Assembly (NCBI GenBank): GCA_030248215.1 | Contig: JASANG010000356.1 | Span: 62,001 to 126,000 of the forward strand | Reading direction: 5' to 3' | Origin: Enoplolaimus lenunculus | Lineage: Eukaryota > Nematoda > Enoplea > Enoplida > Thoracostomopsidae | DNA: 64,000 nucleotides | Shown here: positions 1 to 9,946 of the stretch, in pieces | How positions within the stretch are numbered: position 1 is the first letter of the stretch | How the letters are laid out: each line of letters opens with the position of its first letter | Position numbers and translations under genes: made by a program | The notes under the pieces: generated by a model | What the model saw: the letters and a program-made list of their open reading frames with translations, nothing else | Told to the model about the DNA's origin: nothing | Database searches by the model: none

Positions 1-156
1 AGCTTGACGCTCGAGCCCGAGGGGGCTCTCACATCTTGTGGTGATTTAGTATTATGTATACGTGTTGCAATCGTTAAACACGGTGCGATATATATTATTT
101 AACGTATATACACTGCGCTGAGTTGCCTATAGGCAACTCAATGTGAGAAGGGATTA
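1..156 (-). mobile_element. Partial TTAA-type (piggyBac-like) MITE, truncated by window edge
   Basis: Same sequence as the complete copy at 40692-40956: the segment with the GCTCGAGCCCGAGGG block, the 20-bp palindrome at about 120-139 and a right terminus reading GTGAGAAGGG. The left part, including the tRNA-like module, is outside the window. No protein is encoded. Confidence 0.8.
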
Positions 157-339
157 TAGATAGTAAACTGAAAATTTTTCGCTTAATACCTAGCTAATTT
201 ACGAAAACTCTCTAAATGTACAAAATTTTAGCTAGCCTTATAAATGACCTACAAAATAAAGCGACCGGGCAAAAATAGTGTGTAGAAACATCACCCTTTA
301 TACAATATGCAAACTGTACGGTCAATGTTTTAGATCCTG

Positions 340-600
340 CAGGTTTTAAAATTTTCGTGAATTTTTCAAATTTTGGACCGAAATGTAAATTTTGTGCAGA
401 AAAACGTAAATTTTTCCCGGTAACTTAAATTTTGGCGGGAAAGCTCAAATTTTGGCCGGAAATTCAAATTTTGGCTGGAAAATTTTATTTTTAGCATGAA
501 AATTCAAATTTTGGCGTAAAAACTATAATTTTGGCGGAAAAATTTAAAATTTAGCCTGAAAATTGAAGAATAAGCGTGAAATTAAAATTTTCGGGAAATT
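340..600. repeat. Degenerate tandem repeat, unit about 20 bp (AAATTTTGGCNGGAAA-like)
   Basis: About eleven imperfect units built on AAATTTTGGC followed by GGAAA or variants run head to tail. The units drift in length (about 19-22 bp), so this is an old A+T-rich minisatellite. No coding potential. Confidence 0.65.
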
Positions 601-2350
601 TTGTTTTTGACGCAAAAACATGTTGCCGAAATACCCTGCTATTTTTCGAACATGCCCAAAGAATGGACTGCAAAAAAACAATATACTAGCTAAATAGTGC
701 GAAAATAATTACTTGGTGCAAGAAATAGCTGTTAATTTTATTTCTCTTTCCAATAACAACATGGACATTTTTTGACATTGGGGAGCACAGTGTAACCTGG
801 ATGGTGCATTAAAAACATCATATACATCTCAAACTAAAACGAAACACTATAAACAATAGTTTAAATTCGCTATAAAATCAAGTTAATGCCATTCTGAATT
901 TGAAATCGTGTTGAGCATAAAGGTATGGCAGCGGTTATATTACAAATTAATCTTGACAATTCAGTAGATAAAATAAATTATATTTCACAACATTTGTCTG
1001 GCCTCAAAAGGAAAAACCGGCGCTCAATTTGTAGCGATTGCAAGAAAAAGCAGCTGAAGGCTATATTTGCTTTTATGAAAAGTCCTATATGGTTCATACA
1101 TGTGTCATTTTCGATAGAAATGTTGATAACACGAATTCCACTAAAATAGATGAATCTCGCCATAAACATGAGGCGCTTTTTAAGGGTCGATTTAGAGAAA
1201 TATGTCGCAAGCCAATCTGTTATTCAGATCAATTGCTAATTTTGGCAATTTGATATTCTGAGCAATAGGAATGTAGCTTTACCTTCTTGACCATAAAGCA
1301 ATTGTGAGATTTGTTTTAATAAAAGCAATATACTAGATTCAGGGTTGATCGGACGACTGCAGGACACAGGTACGGTATACGTACCAATAGGAATTTAATG
1401 AAAAGGAACATATATATTGTAGATCTTGCGGCGTTGTATGTAAGAGTGCTGTGGTTAAGGTTGATACACTCGCTATAAAACCGTGTCCTTCTAAATTTTC
1501 GCTATACTAAACATGGAGCCATCACATTTAAACTTGCAGTGAACAAACCTTAAGAAACAGCCCCCAAAATGATACCGTTAATCTCAGCGTGTCGAGATCT
1601 ATCAACCACTTTACTCACTAATCGTACTGAAGTATTTTGTATCGAAAAGTTCACCACTGCAACAAGTTTACTGCAGCACGAACCTGCAGCTGCATTTTCG
1701 TACAAAATTTAAACGTGCAAGCTTCAGATGCACGCCCTCATAGTAAAATTCCGCGTATGTATACCGCTTAAAAATTATTATGAATTTATCAGATCCACAT
1801 GACAGAAAACTTTTTAATGCGGAACCAACATTCTCCATTTTATCTCATACGCAAACGCAACAACAGCGTTGAAATTCACACTTGAAACAAAAACGGATAT
1901 CCGGTTGTATCGTGCAAGCCAAAGAATTACTATTTATTTGGCGTACAGTGAGAAAATAATTAGTTTGGTACCAAACATATTGGCTAGTCAGTTCAAGAAC
2001 AGCATTTGGTTATACAAGAAATAACGATTTGAGGAAGTTTCGGCAAGTTTGAAAGAGTCTCGGTATAGCCGTTTAGCAAGGTGCAATGCGAATTATGTTT
2101 TTGTTATTTTGCTATGGATTAAGCCGTAGACTGTGTGGCTTGTTAATAGTTGTGTTAAAATGCTGTATATGTGACAAATGCAGTCCTGGTACTGCGTATT
2201 ACAATCGCAACAAGTGAACTCGTTGCATTTGTAGAACAGAATTCGTTATATACCTGTTTTAGAAAATCAAACCATACTTTGTGAGACGTAAAAGTAGTAT
2301 AAACATAATTTTAAAAAAAGCCTAAGGTAAGCCTCAGTCTAATGATAAAC
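601..2350. other. Intergenic, no supported gene
   Basis: A+T-rich sequence. Open frames of 60-75 codons at 925-1253 overlap on both strands, have no splice context and no recognisable motif, so I treat them as chance. No repeat with clear ends was seen. Confidence 0.5.
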
Positions 2351-2543
2351 GGCCAATGTAAAGAACAGGGGCGGAACAGTATTATAAGCACGTTCCTAAG
2401 CCTAGGCCTAAGCCTAAGCGTAAGAATGAGTTTATTCATAAGCCTAAGCCTAAGCCTAAGACAAGCAAAAATTAGTCTAAAGCTTAAACTTACTCTATTC
2501 TAGTCCTTCAGAAAAACGTTTCGCCTCTGATTTTTACATAGGC
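2351..2543 (+). mobile_element. TTAGGC-array MITE, copy 1
   Basis: Starts GGCCAATGTAAAGAACAGG with GGGCGGAAC just inside, and ends in the inverted complement TCGCCTCTGATTTTTACATAGGC. Between the termini are runs of CCTAAG (TTAGGC on the other strand) and the family block TAGTCTAAAGCTTAAACTTACTC. It is non-coding and non-autonomous. Confidence 0.8.
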
Positions 2544-2672
2544 AAATAAGCGATAACTAAGTCTAGGAATAAGCCTAAGCCTAAGGAAAAAATAGCCTAA
2601 ATCTGAACCTTACTCTATTGCAGTCCGGCGAAAGCACGGTATGCCCCTCAAAGTAACATGAACCGGCGCCGG
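2544..2672 (+). mobile_element. TTAGGC-array MITE, partial copy 2
   Basis: Directly follows copy 1. It has a CCTAAGCCTAAGG run, the GAACCTTACTCTATTGCAGTCC block and a decayed right end (GCCCCTCAAAGTAACATG). The left terminus is missing. Confidence 0.65.
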
Positions 2673-4198
2673 AAATTGTACGGTTGCAATATAGTACTGA
2701 TATTGCGTAGTGAATTAGCAAATAGTTTGAAACTGGTAGTTTTTGACGTGGGGTAAGATGGCAACTGGGTAATTACCATGAAACTCTACTAAAAAATCGT
2801 CGTACTTTTTATCCTACCGAAAACGACCAAAGTTTCCTAATACCCAAATTGACTGCTCATTGCCGTATTGTATAGTTGTTTACAGTTTCATCACGGAGTG
2901 TGTGTTATAATAACGCTTAGTTGTGTTATATAGGTACTGATCAATAAAGTCTTATTGGTGGGTGACCCATGAGAAAAAAGACATCTGCAATTTTTGACAA
3001 CCGACACAGTAGTTCTGAGAGACATTGTCAGCGTAAATTTTTTCTGGACCCGGTCTCGAAAATCTATTATTACAAAGGGTGTGAAACTTTGGTAATTTTT
3101 TAAACATTTAAATGGTACGAAAACAATAAAAGAATTGCCATATATTCGTTTTGTACTACCGAATGTGCCCATAGATTCCTAACATTCATAACATGCGTAT
3201 ATCTTTTAAAGCATCTAACCAATCTTGGCTTACAGCCTTAAAATCAGAAGAACTTTTTCTACCCGTTCAAAAGAATTTTTCAAAAATCAATGTTGAATAT
3301 TTTGTTTCAAGCAAGGGGTAACGATTATGTTTTTATTTTAAATCTGAAACAATTCACGCATATTCGTTTTATAAACTGTATGATTATATTAAGGGATACA
3401 CATCCATGACCAGTGGGCATAAAAATAACCAAATTTTTGAACGTTTCTAAACGGAAACGGATGCCAAGTTTTACCTGAAAAACATATTCTGACTGACTTT
3501 GTTTTATTTAGCACTATTAAGCTACTAGAAAAACAAAGCGGTTATAACAAGATTCTGCTCAAAATACCTGTAAATGAAATTACCTTATATAGGACACGAC
3601 AATGAACAACTAAAGCGTACAGTTGATACATACAAGATAGTCCATCTACATACATTTCTTACAACCGTAAAAAGTATCAAGTATCATTGTTAGTTTTGGT
3701 AGAATTGAAAAACTCGAAAAATATTTCGCAAATCGAATAATAATCACATAGGTTTATAGGTAAAGCTTAACATATATGCGGCATTCCTACTTATATACAA
3801 CGAACAGATGTATTTGGCATAAACTCGTGCTGCGATTTGGCAGAGTGCAAACCGGAGTGGGAACAAACCCGACCCGAAGCAAGAGGTCAATTTTGCCGGA
3901 GCGGCAGATGATACGAAATTTGGCTAATAAAAATACTGTTGAATTTCTTAATTTTAACAGTGTGCTTACTTGTTGCAAATATTTGTTTTTACGCTTACTT
4001 TTTGACAAATTTCGGCAATTAAAGCGTCTAAAATTGCGCTAGAAACACCTGGGACAGCAAAACGATAGAGTAAATGTGAATCACTTCGAATGCAGATTAA
4101 GTCCTTTCTGGAAACGGTAGGAGATAGAAAGGTACCATAGCGGAGGCAGTTGGGATAATTATTTTTGACACCTGTACAATTTCTTCTGTAACAATCAT
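2673..4198. other. Intergenic, no supported gene
   Basis: No ORF here has a believable product. The overlapping frames at 2891-3172 and 3776-4042 lie in A+T-rich sequence without splice context. No bounded repeat was recognised. Confidence 0.45.
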
Positions 4199-4200
4199 AA

Positions 4201-4467
4201 CCCTTCCTCACATTTGCTACAATATGTATGAGAACTAAATTTCAAGCCATAGTATTCGAATCGTAGCCTCACGGGTGTCAGGCGGTTACTTACAATCACC
4301 GCTCATCTATAGAAGCTGAATGCTCGAGCCCGAAGGGACTCTCACGCATCTTTCGGAGATTTTGCACTGTTGCATAGAAGCGTAGTAATTATGTAATTGT
4401 TGAACGCTGTTCATTTTTGTACACGCGCCTTTATTAGCATTCTGTTGATATAAACGTAAATTTGAGA
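4201..4467 (-). mobile_element. Diverged TTAA-type MITE copy
   Basis: Left terminus AACCCTTCCTCACATTTG matches the family terminal repeat. A tRNA-like block on the minus strand and the GCTCGAGCCCGAAGGGACTC segment (about 4322-4342) follow in the family order, and the right end is a decayed GAGAAATATG. It is older than the copies at 40.7 and 44.7 kb. Confidence 0.6.
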
Positions 4468-4593
4468 AATATGTACTTTTACACAATGGGTATGTATATA
4501 TACAGGATGTTGAGTTTCATCTATTAAAGCCAAGAGCATGGCGTTTACTACCACGCGCTCTTAAACCGGATAGGGAATATTTTCAACTTTCGT

Positions 4594-4932
4594 TCACGCC
4601 AATTTCGTAGTCAACAAAGTGGTAGATCTTTTCCTGGATCCAAGATTTTGAATAATTCTTTTTACATGTTGGTATGGCAAACGATTTGGAAAATTCTGTA
4701 TCTCAAAAGCATTTTTTATTGATCTGCTACACGTTAAGTTTAAAATCCTAGCTCCATCAAAATCACAAACCGATGGAAAAATACATAATAAAAATCGACA
4801 AATTCCACCACCGAATGTGCAATTCTTCTGGAGCCGGAGGCTGACGTTATAGTTGAATGAAGGAACCAGTCCATTCTCCAAACGATGTGCGTTCGAATTT
4901 TTCGGTATCTGCATTCTACCTAAGAAAACCAA
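4594..4932 (-). CDS. Unassigned 112-codon ORF with a weak F-box-like C-terminus
   Basis: The only open frame in this interval longer than 100 codons. Its last 30 residues (NRLPYQHVKRIIQNLGSR and following) loosely resemble the start of an F-box motif (LPxEVLxxIxxxLxxxxR), a fold used again by the gene at 45.2-47.7 kb. The expected Trp at the motif end is absent and the frame stops early. It may be a decayed fragment of a multicopy gene or a chance ORF. I see no flanking exons. Confidence 0.25.
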   Translation of the reverse strand: MVFLGRMQIPKNSNAHRLENGLVPSFNYNVSLRLQKNCTFGGGICRFLLCIFPSVCDFDGARILNLTCSRSIKNAFEIQNFPNRLPYQHVKRIIQNLGSRKRSTTLLTTKLA

Positions 4933-5052
4933 TCTCAGAACGGATCAAAAAATATCAAAATTAAACAAGTTTTCAATATGATTAAAATAAAAAACATTCC
5001 TTCACGTTTTGCAAATATTTTGTAATAAAAATAAAATTTTCATGGTAACAAA

Positions 5053-5307
5053 GGCCACTGTAAAGAACAGGGGCGGAACAGTATTATAAGCATATTCCTA
5101 AACCTATGCCTAAGCGTAAACCGAAGCGTAAGAATGAGCATATTCCTACGCCTAAGCCTAAAAATGAGCATATTCCGAAGCCTAAGCCTAAGCGTAGGAA
5201 TGAGCATATTCCTAAGCGTAAGCCAAGCAAAAAATAGTCTACATCTTAAGCTTACTCTATTGCAGTTCCACAGAAAAACGTACCGCCCCTAATCATTACA
5301 TGGTACC
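5053..5307 (+). mobile_element. TTAGGC-array MITE, copy 3
   Basis: GGCCACTGTAAAGAACAGG, GGGCGGAACAG, a long CCTAAG/CGTAAG array, the TTACTCTATTGCAG block and terminal CCGCCCCTAATCATTACATGGTACC are all in family order. The array is longer than in other copies. Confidence 0.8.
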
Positions 5308-6466
5308 TAATAAATAAACGTGTTTAAAGTCAAGGATGGTTGAGAGACTTGTGTGAAGTTCGTGATTTACTAGTTTAAGGCCCCTAAATCACAACTCGTA
5401 TTTCTTCAATCTCGATGTACGCTATCCGCTCTGACTTCAGTTACGCGGCCGGTAAATGTTTATTGTCCCACCGTAAGACCAATAATATGACACCGATATT
5501 ATACAAGCCACAGATGAAATGTCCTAATTGTAGCCTGATCCGAAATCCCTGTGAAGTGTGCCTAAATCCGTTTAATCCAGTCACTGGCTCACAAGTACCA
5601 ATATTTTCCAAGTTCCGCAGAAAATTGTGCAATCCTAACTCCGTTAGGATTACACTCTAATTTTCCAAGTCTTAAGCCGTGCACTTTAACCCCGTTAGAG
5701 ATACACAAATTTTCAGTTCAAACTAACCCCGTTAGAATGGCCCAATCCGATGTAGAATAGCAAACCTACCCCGTTAGGTTTACTAAACTACGATTCCCCA
5801 GTTTCCTCTAAATTTCCAAGTTTATCCCAATTACTCCATAACGCCAGTAACCAAGTACTGGGTAAACCACTGCGCCCTGCAAACAAACAAATATACCCGA
5901 TTTCCTTCACATATCAGCCACCTCGGCAACAAATAAATTCAACTGTAAATTTTCGAAGACAAACACTCCACAAAATCTCTTAAGTTCCGAAACGCACCAA
6001 AAAGAAAAATAATAGCAACTCTAAATTAAACTGCAACCGTTTCTACTCAGCTGTGATCTGACACTGATTCCAGTCCTGGCTGCCCATATGCATCTCGATC
6101 TAATTTGCTTACAGACCGACACCCGCATTTGGGTGTCCGCCGCCCAAATTAGATCCAGACCCGCATTCCAGACACACATAACTACTAACAACAACAACAA
6201 CATTATGTTTCAGACGCCATTGACATGATGACTTAGGCTAGCTAAGTCGTTATAAACAAGTCCAATCAATACATCCATAAAACATTGTTTAACGGCCGCC
6301 AGGGACCAGGTAAGTTGTACATTGCGGACGCAGCCGCCATGACATAGATCGGCCCCCTGTATACTTGACTGCCGTCCCAAAATCCCACCGTCCCAGCTAA
6401 AAAATGGATAGCTCTTGTTTCTGGTGGGAGGGATTTTGGGATCATGTGATTTCAAAAGAATTTATT
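5308..6466. other. Pyrimidine-rich intergenic stretch with an 81-codon ORF
   Basis: Composition differs from the surroundings: the plus strand is C-rich. A plus ORF at 5415-5660 contains CPNCSLIRNPCEVCLNPF, which looks like a small zinc-knuckle or ribbon, but no family is recognised and no neighbouring exon was found. Minus frames at 6021-6455 have no supporting motif. The four palindromes at 5632-5783 are listed separately. Confidence 0.35.
5632..5783. repeat. Four spaced short palindromes around CCCCGTTAG
   Basis: Arms such as CCTAAC/GTTAGG surround a C-rich loop at about 5632-5650, 5683-5700, 5721-5739 and 5761-5783, spaced about 38-51 bp apart. Each could form a short hairpin in DNA or RNA. 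The sequence between them is not repeated. Confidence 0.6.
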
Positions 6467-6955
6467 TCAAGCATATCCTTTGGCTTAGTCTTAGGCTTTA
6501 GGTTTAGGATTACGCAATCCTTTGGCTCATGATTAAATCTAGGAATTGGCAAGGCTAAATTTTATGCTTAGGATTAAGCAAGGTTCCGTCTTAGGCGACA
6601 ATTAGGCGCTTAGGCGTAGGATCTGGTGTAAAGATTACATATAAATAAACTTAAAAGATGCCTTAGCCTTAGGTTAGGCATCGACTTAGGCTACGGCTTA
6701 GGCTTAAGCTTAGGTTTAGGCTTAAGAAAAAGGCTTTAGTTAAACTTAGATTAAACCTTAAATGACCCTCAGGCCAAAATCTTAGGCTTAGGCTTTTGGA
6801 GCAGGCTTAGTCTTTGGTTAAGAATAGACTAGACTGCTCATGGCATAGTCTTAGGCTTTAAAAGGCTTTGGTTTAAACCTAAATTAAATCCTAAACAACC
6901 AATGGGCTAAATCGTAGGCTTAGGCTTGATCTTAGGTTTAGGCCTAGGCTTTAAG
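6467..6955 (-). repeat. Large degenerate TTAGGC-like block
   Basis: Nearly 500 bp dominated by TTAGGC, TTAGGT, TTTAGG and CTTAGT, like the interior of the TTAGGC-array MITEs but without their termini. It may be an expanded internal array or several eroded copies. Non-coding. Confidence 0.7.
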
Positions 6956-6961
6956 GAGTAC

Positions 6962-7135
6962 CCCACTTTCGACCGTATTCCTAAATCCCAAAATCCCACC
7001 CTCGACCATATCCCGAAATCCCAAAATATCACCATCGACTATATCCTGAAACCTCAAAATATCACCTTCGACTATATCCCGAGATCCCAAAATCCAACCT
7101 TTGACAATATCCCGAAATTCCAATATCTCACCATT
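6962..7135 (+). repeat. 33-bp tandem repeat, five units, open in one frame
   Basis: Five units of 33 bp (CCCAAAATCCCACC and CGACCATATCCCGAAAT parts). In one frame they give an 11-residue repeat of the form FDxIPKSQNPT. The frame stays open from 6926 to 7174 because the period is a multiple of three. No start context, splice site or known domain supports translation. Confidence 0.65.
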
Positions 7136-7750
7136 AAAACTGACAAAAATAAATTTTTGCTTATTTTTCGTTAAAATACGAAGTGATATACGAACGAACT
7201 TCTATGAAACGGCTACTTAACAACAGAATAATAGCCAGCGACACGTTCAGTTCATAAGTCATCTTCATCCAGTAATGTGTTGTGAAATCCAAATATGAAT
7301 CAAGGTGGTATTACGACTCCAACAGATCACAATAACTACGACCCATTTTGTTTCGAATCTGAACTGCTAACCTTCTGAAACAAATAGCTGTACACTCAAA
7401 CGTTGCATTGTAATGTCCTTGTTCGGATTCAATTGCGCCAGTAATGCTACGTTTGAATACATCTAATAGCTGAGATTAAACTATTACTGGAACAATAAAA
7501 TCAATGTTCAAAACGCTACGGCAGCTATAATACTAACCTCAAAATGTATATTATTATAAACATATTACAAAACACAAAAATATTTTGTTTTCTAGCTGTC
7601 GATGTGAAAATGAAAATACAACCACAAAATATTATTTCATCCAGCATAAGTTGTTGAGCAAGCATAAGACTTAGCACTGTTTGCACAGTTTTTGCATGAC
7701 GGCAAGAACAAACTTGCGGTGATCCGCCCTACGAAACGTAATCTAAAACA

Positions 7751-9946
7751 TCAAACGCAGCTCGGTACCTTTTTCTTTTTATCTTTTTTCTTTTTCTTCT
7801 TTCGCTCTTTTTCTTCATCCGTTTTTGCTTTCTTGGGCTCTGATTCATCTAACAATTTCAGCACAAATAAAATTTCATAATCTCATCTGCTATTAACGAC
7901 TAAAGGCACTGCAAGAAAAACACTTAAATAAACACCATTTAATAAAAACATAAACAGATAACGAAAACGAGGTTTTCGTTGAGCCGACACCCAATTTATT
8001 GCGATTTCCAGCATATTTGCAAGTTCGCTAACACTTTCGCTGCCGAATCCGTAAATTTACAGGTACGTAAGTTACAACTACTTGTTCAGACTAATTTTGA
8101 ATGAAGCGCACAGTAAAAGCCTCCTATCATGACATGACGCGTCAAAGGAGATTAAATAACACACACATAGTAATAAACAGTTTTTGCTTATTTTCTTCAC
8201 TGCTAGTATTCCCATTGCGTTCAACCTTCACTTTTACAATCGCTTACGTTGCAGAGTCATGAGTTTTCAGAGTTGTAACCGAATAGAAACATACGCATAT
8301 TATACTATTGACATTTTTTCAAACAGTTTACATCATAGACAATTAGTCGATTTTTGGAGACTTACCCTTTGATTCAAGAGATACTTTCTTTCGTTTCTTC
8401 TTATGTTTCTTTTTCTCATGGCTTATGTCAACAGTAGGAACAATACGATACTGCTGTGGTATCTGAAAAACGCAATAAAACATTCGTTCACAGTTTGAAA
8501 ACTACCAGCGCTGTTGCGCATAAGTTTCAAAACCTATACAATAATGAGAATATTATCGAAAACCGTTTCGTCGTTGCTGAAGTGATGCGATTATATAGCG
8601 TAATCAAACGAAGTCAATTAATTAAATGTTGTGTGACAGATTAGAATACACCGGCACTCAGTACAATATCTACTCACAGCCCCAGGTTGCAACCGAAATC
8701 CGGCTAACGCGCTTGCACTCAGTGGCTCGATGGGTTTCCAAACAGGAGGCTTTTCCAACAAAGCTCGCAATGAACTGAAAACACTATCTTTCTGTTCAGA
8801 TGCTCAATCAATTTAAGAATCTTGAATATTAAAACGGAGCAGCAGCAGCAGAACTAAAATGTTTTGTATACGTATAAATTTTTTGTATCAATGACATATC
8901 AGAACAAACTTTATATTTGCCATATGACATAATTTACGGTAATCTGAGTGCTGAGTTGAAGTCCAACTGCTTATAACGATATTGCTAAATTACAGCCATC
9001 GAATCGCGATATATGCAACTTAGCTTCACAATCCCAATGTTAATTGTGTTGCTGAAAACAAATAGATATATAACTAAGAAACATTCTTACCTTTCTTCTT
9101 TAACTTCACCAGAAATCACATCCACTTGCCCAGGCAAGTGAGAAAGAAACGCACTCAGCTCTTTCTTTAACTTTTTAGCGTTGCAAAATTTTTCGTAAGC
9201 TCTATCGAGCCCAGTATGAGCTAGCAGATCCATACTGCCCAGTAATGGAGCTTCGGCTAAAATGTATGTAAAGCCAATCAGAAGCGTAGAATCGTGACAA
9301 AAACATGTAGAGATACAGAGCACAATATTGAATTGACCGCTACATTTAGAAACCAGTTATGCCAATTTTCTATTGAGAAGATAGCACCACGCAGTTTTCT
9401 ACACTCGGGCTTTATTTTTTAAATTTTGGCCTTTAGCCGTTTTCCAATTTGACTAAACCAACTGAAAAATATTAGCCAATGTAGTAAATTTTTAGTCAAA
9501 TTAGAATTGATCAGGTATTAGCAAAACGAACAGGTGGTTCGCATTCAACCCCGTTTTTGGATATCAGTTCCTCGAATAACATGACCACGCTACAAGAACT
9601 TTCATTGCTGTTAAATGTTAAAGTACATATAATACGCAATCTGGGAACTCTAATAAAAGTTGCAACTTTCGATAACTTTTAAGCAATCCGAAATTTTACG
9701 CGACATGGCTAAAGGGTGGGCTAAAAATAAAACACGGTTTCTACTTACAATGGAATTGGCTTGCTCAAACAAATACATACCGCAAACCATTAACTTACGC
9801 GGAAGCTCGGATTGAAACAAATAAAAAGGTGTCACCACTGATGGTTTTTTTCCAACCATAGAAATTTTAGTTTTCAGCAAAATGTTACTGTCTTGCTTTG
9901 TGGTCGTCGCTGACGTTCCTGGAGTGTCCGAATGTTCAATGTCCAT
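7751..9946 (-). CDS. MED19: Mediator of RNA polymerase II transcription subunit 19
   Basis: Head-module Mediator subunit linking regulators to RNA polymerase II in the nucleus. Five coding exons: 9799-9946, 9091-9256, 8678-8774, 8366-8462 and 7751-7848. All phases agree, giving 606 nt and 201 aa. The start is the ATG at 9946, the only in-frame one before the conserved core. Exon 1 carries TPFYLFQSELP. Exon 2 carries GLDRAYEKFC and LSAFLSHLPGQVD, matching the MED19 core (LEHAYNKFC, LSNFLPDLPG). Exon 3 carries SSLRALLEKPPV and LAGFRLQPG. Exon 4 has PQQYRIVP and a KKKHKKKRKK stretch, and exon 5 is Lys-rich and ends VPSCV. The basic C-terminus is typical of the family. The length is a little under the human protein. 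It is transcribed away from the FAM184-like gene, with 4.9 kb between the two starts. The identification rests on motif order over all exons. Confidence 0.93.

Noticed and set aside
6467-6955. Possible true telomere or chromosome end
   Set aside because: The TTAGGC-like units are degenerate, mixed with other sequence, and followed by ordinary genes on both sides.
7692-7880. Plus ORF rich in Phe and Ser
   Set aside because: Reverse complement of the Lys-rich last exon of MED19.
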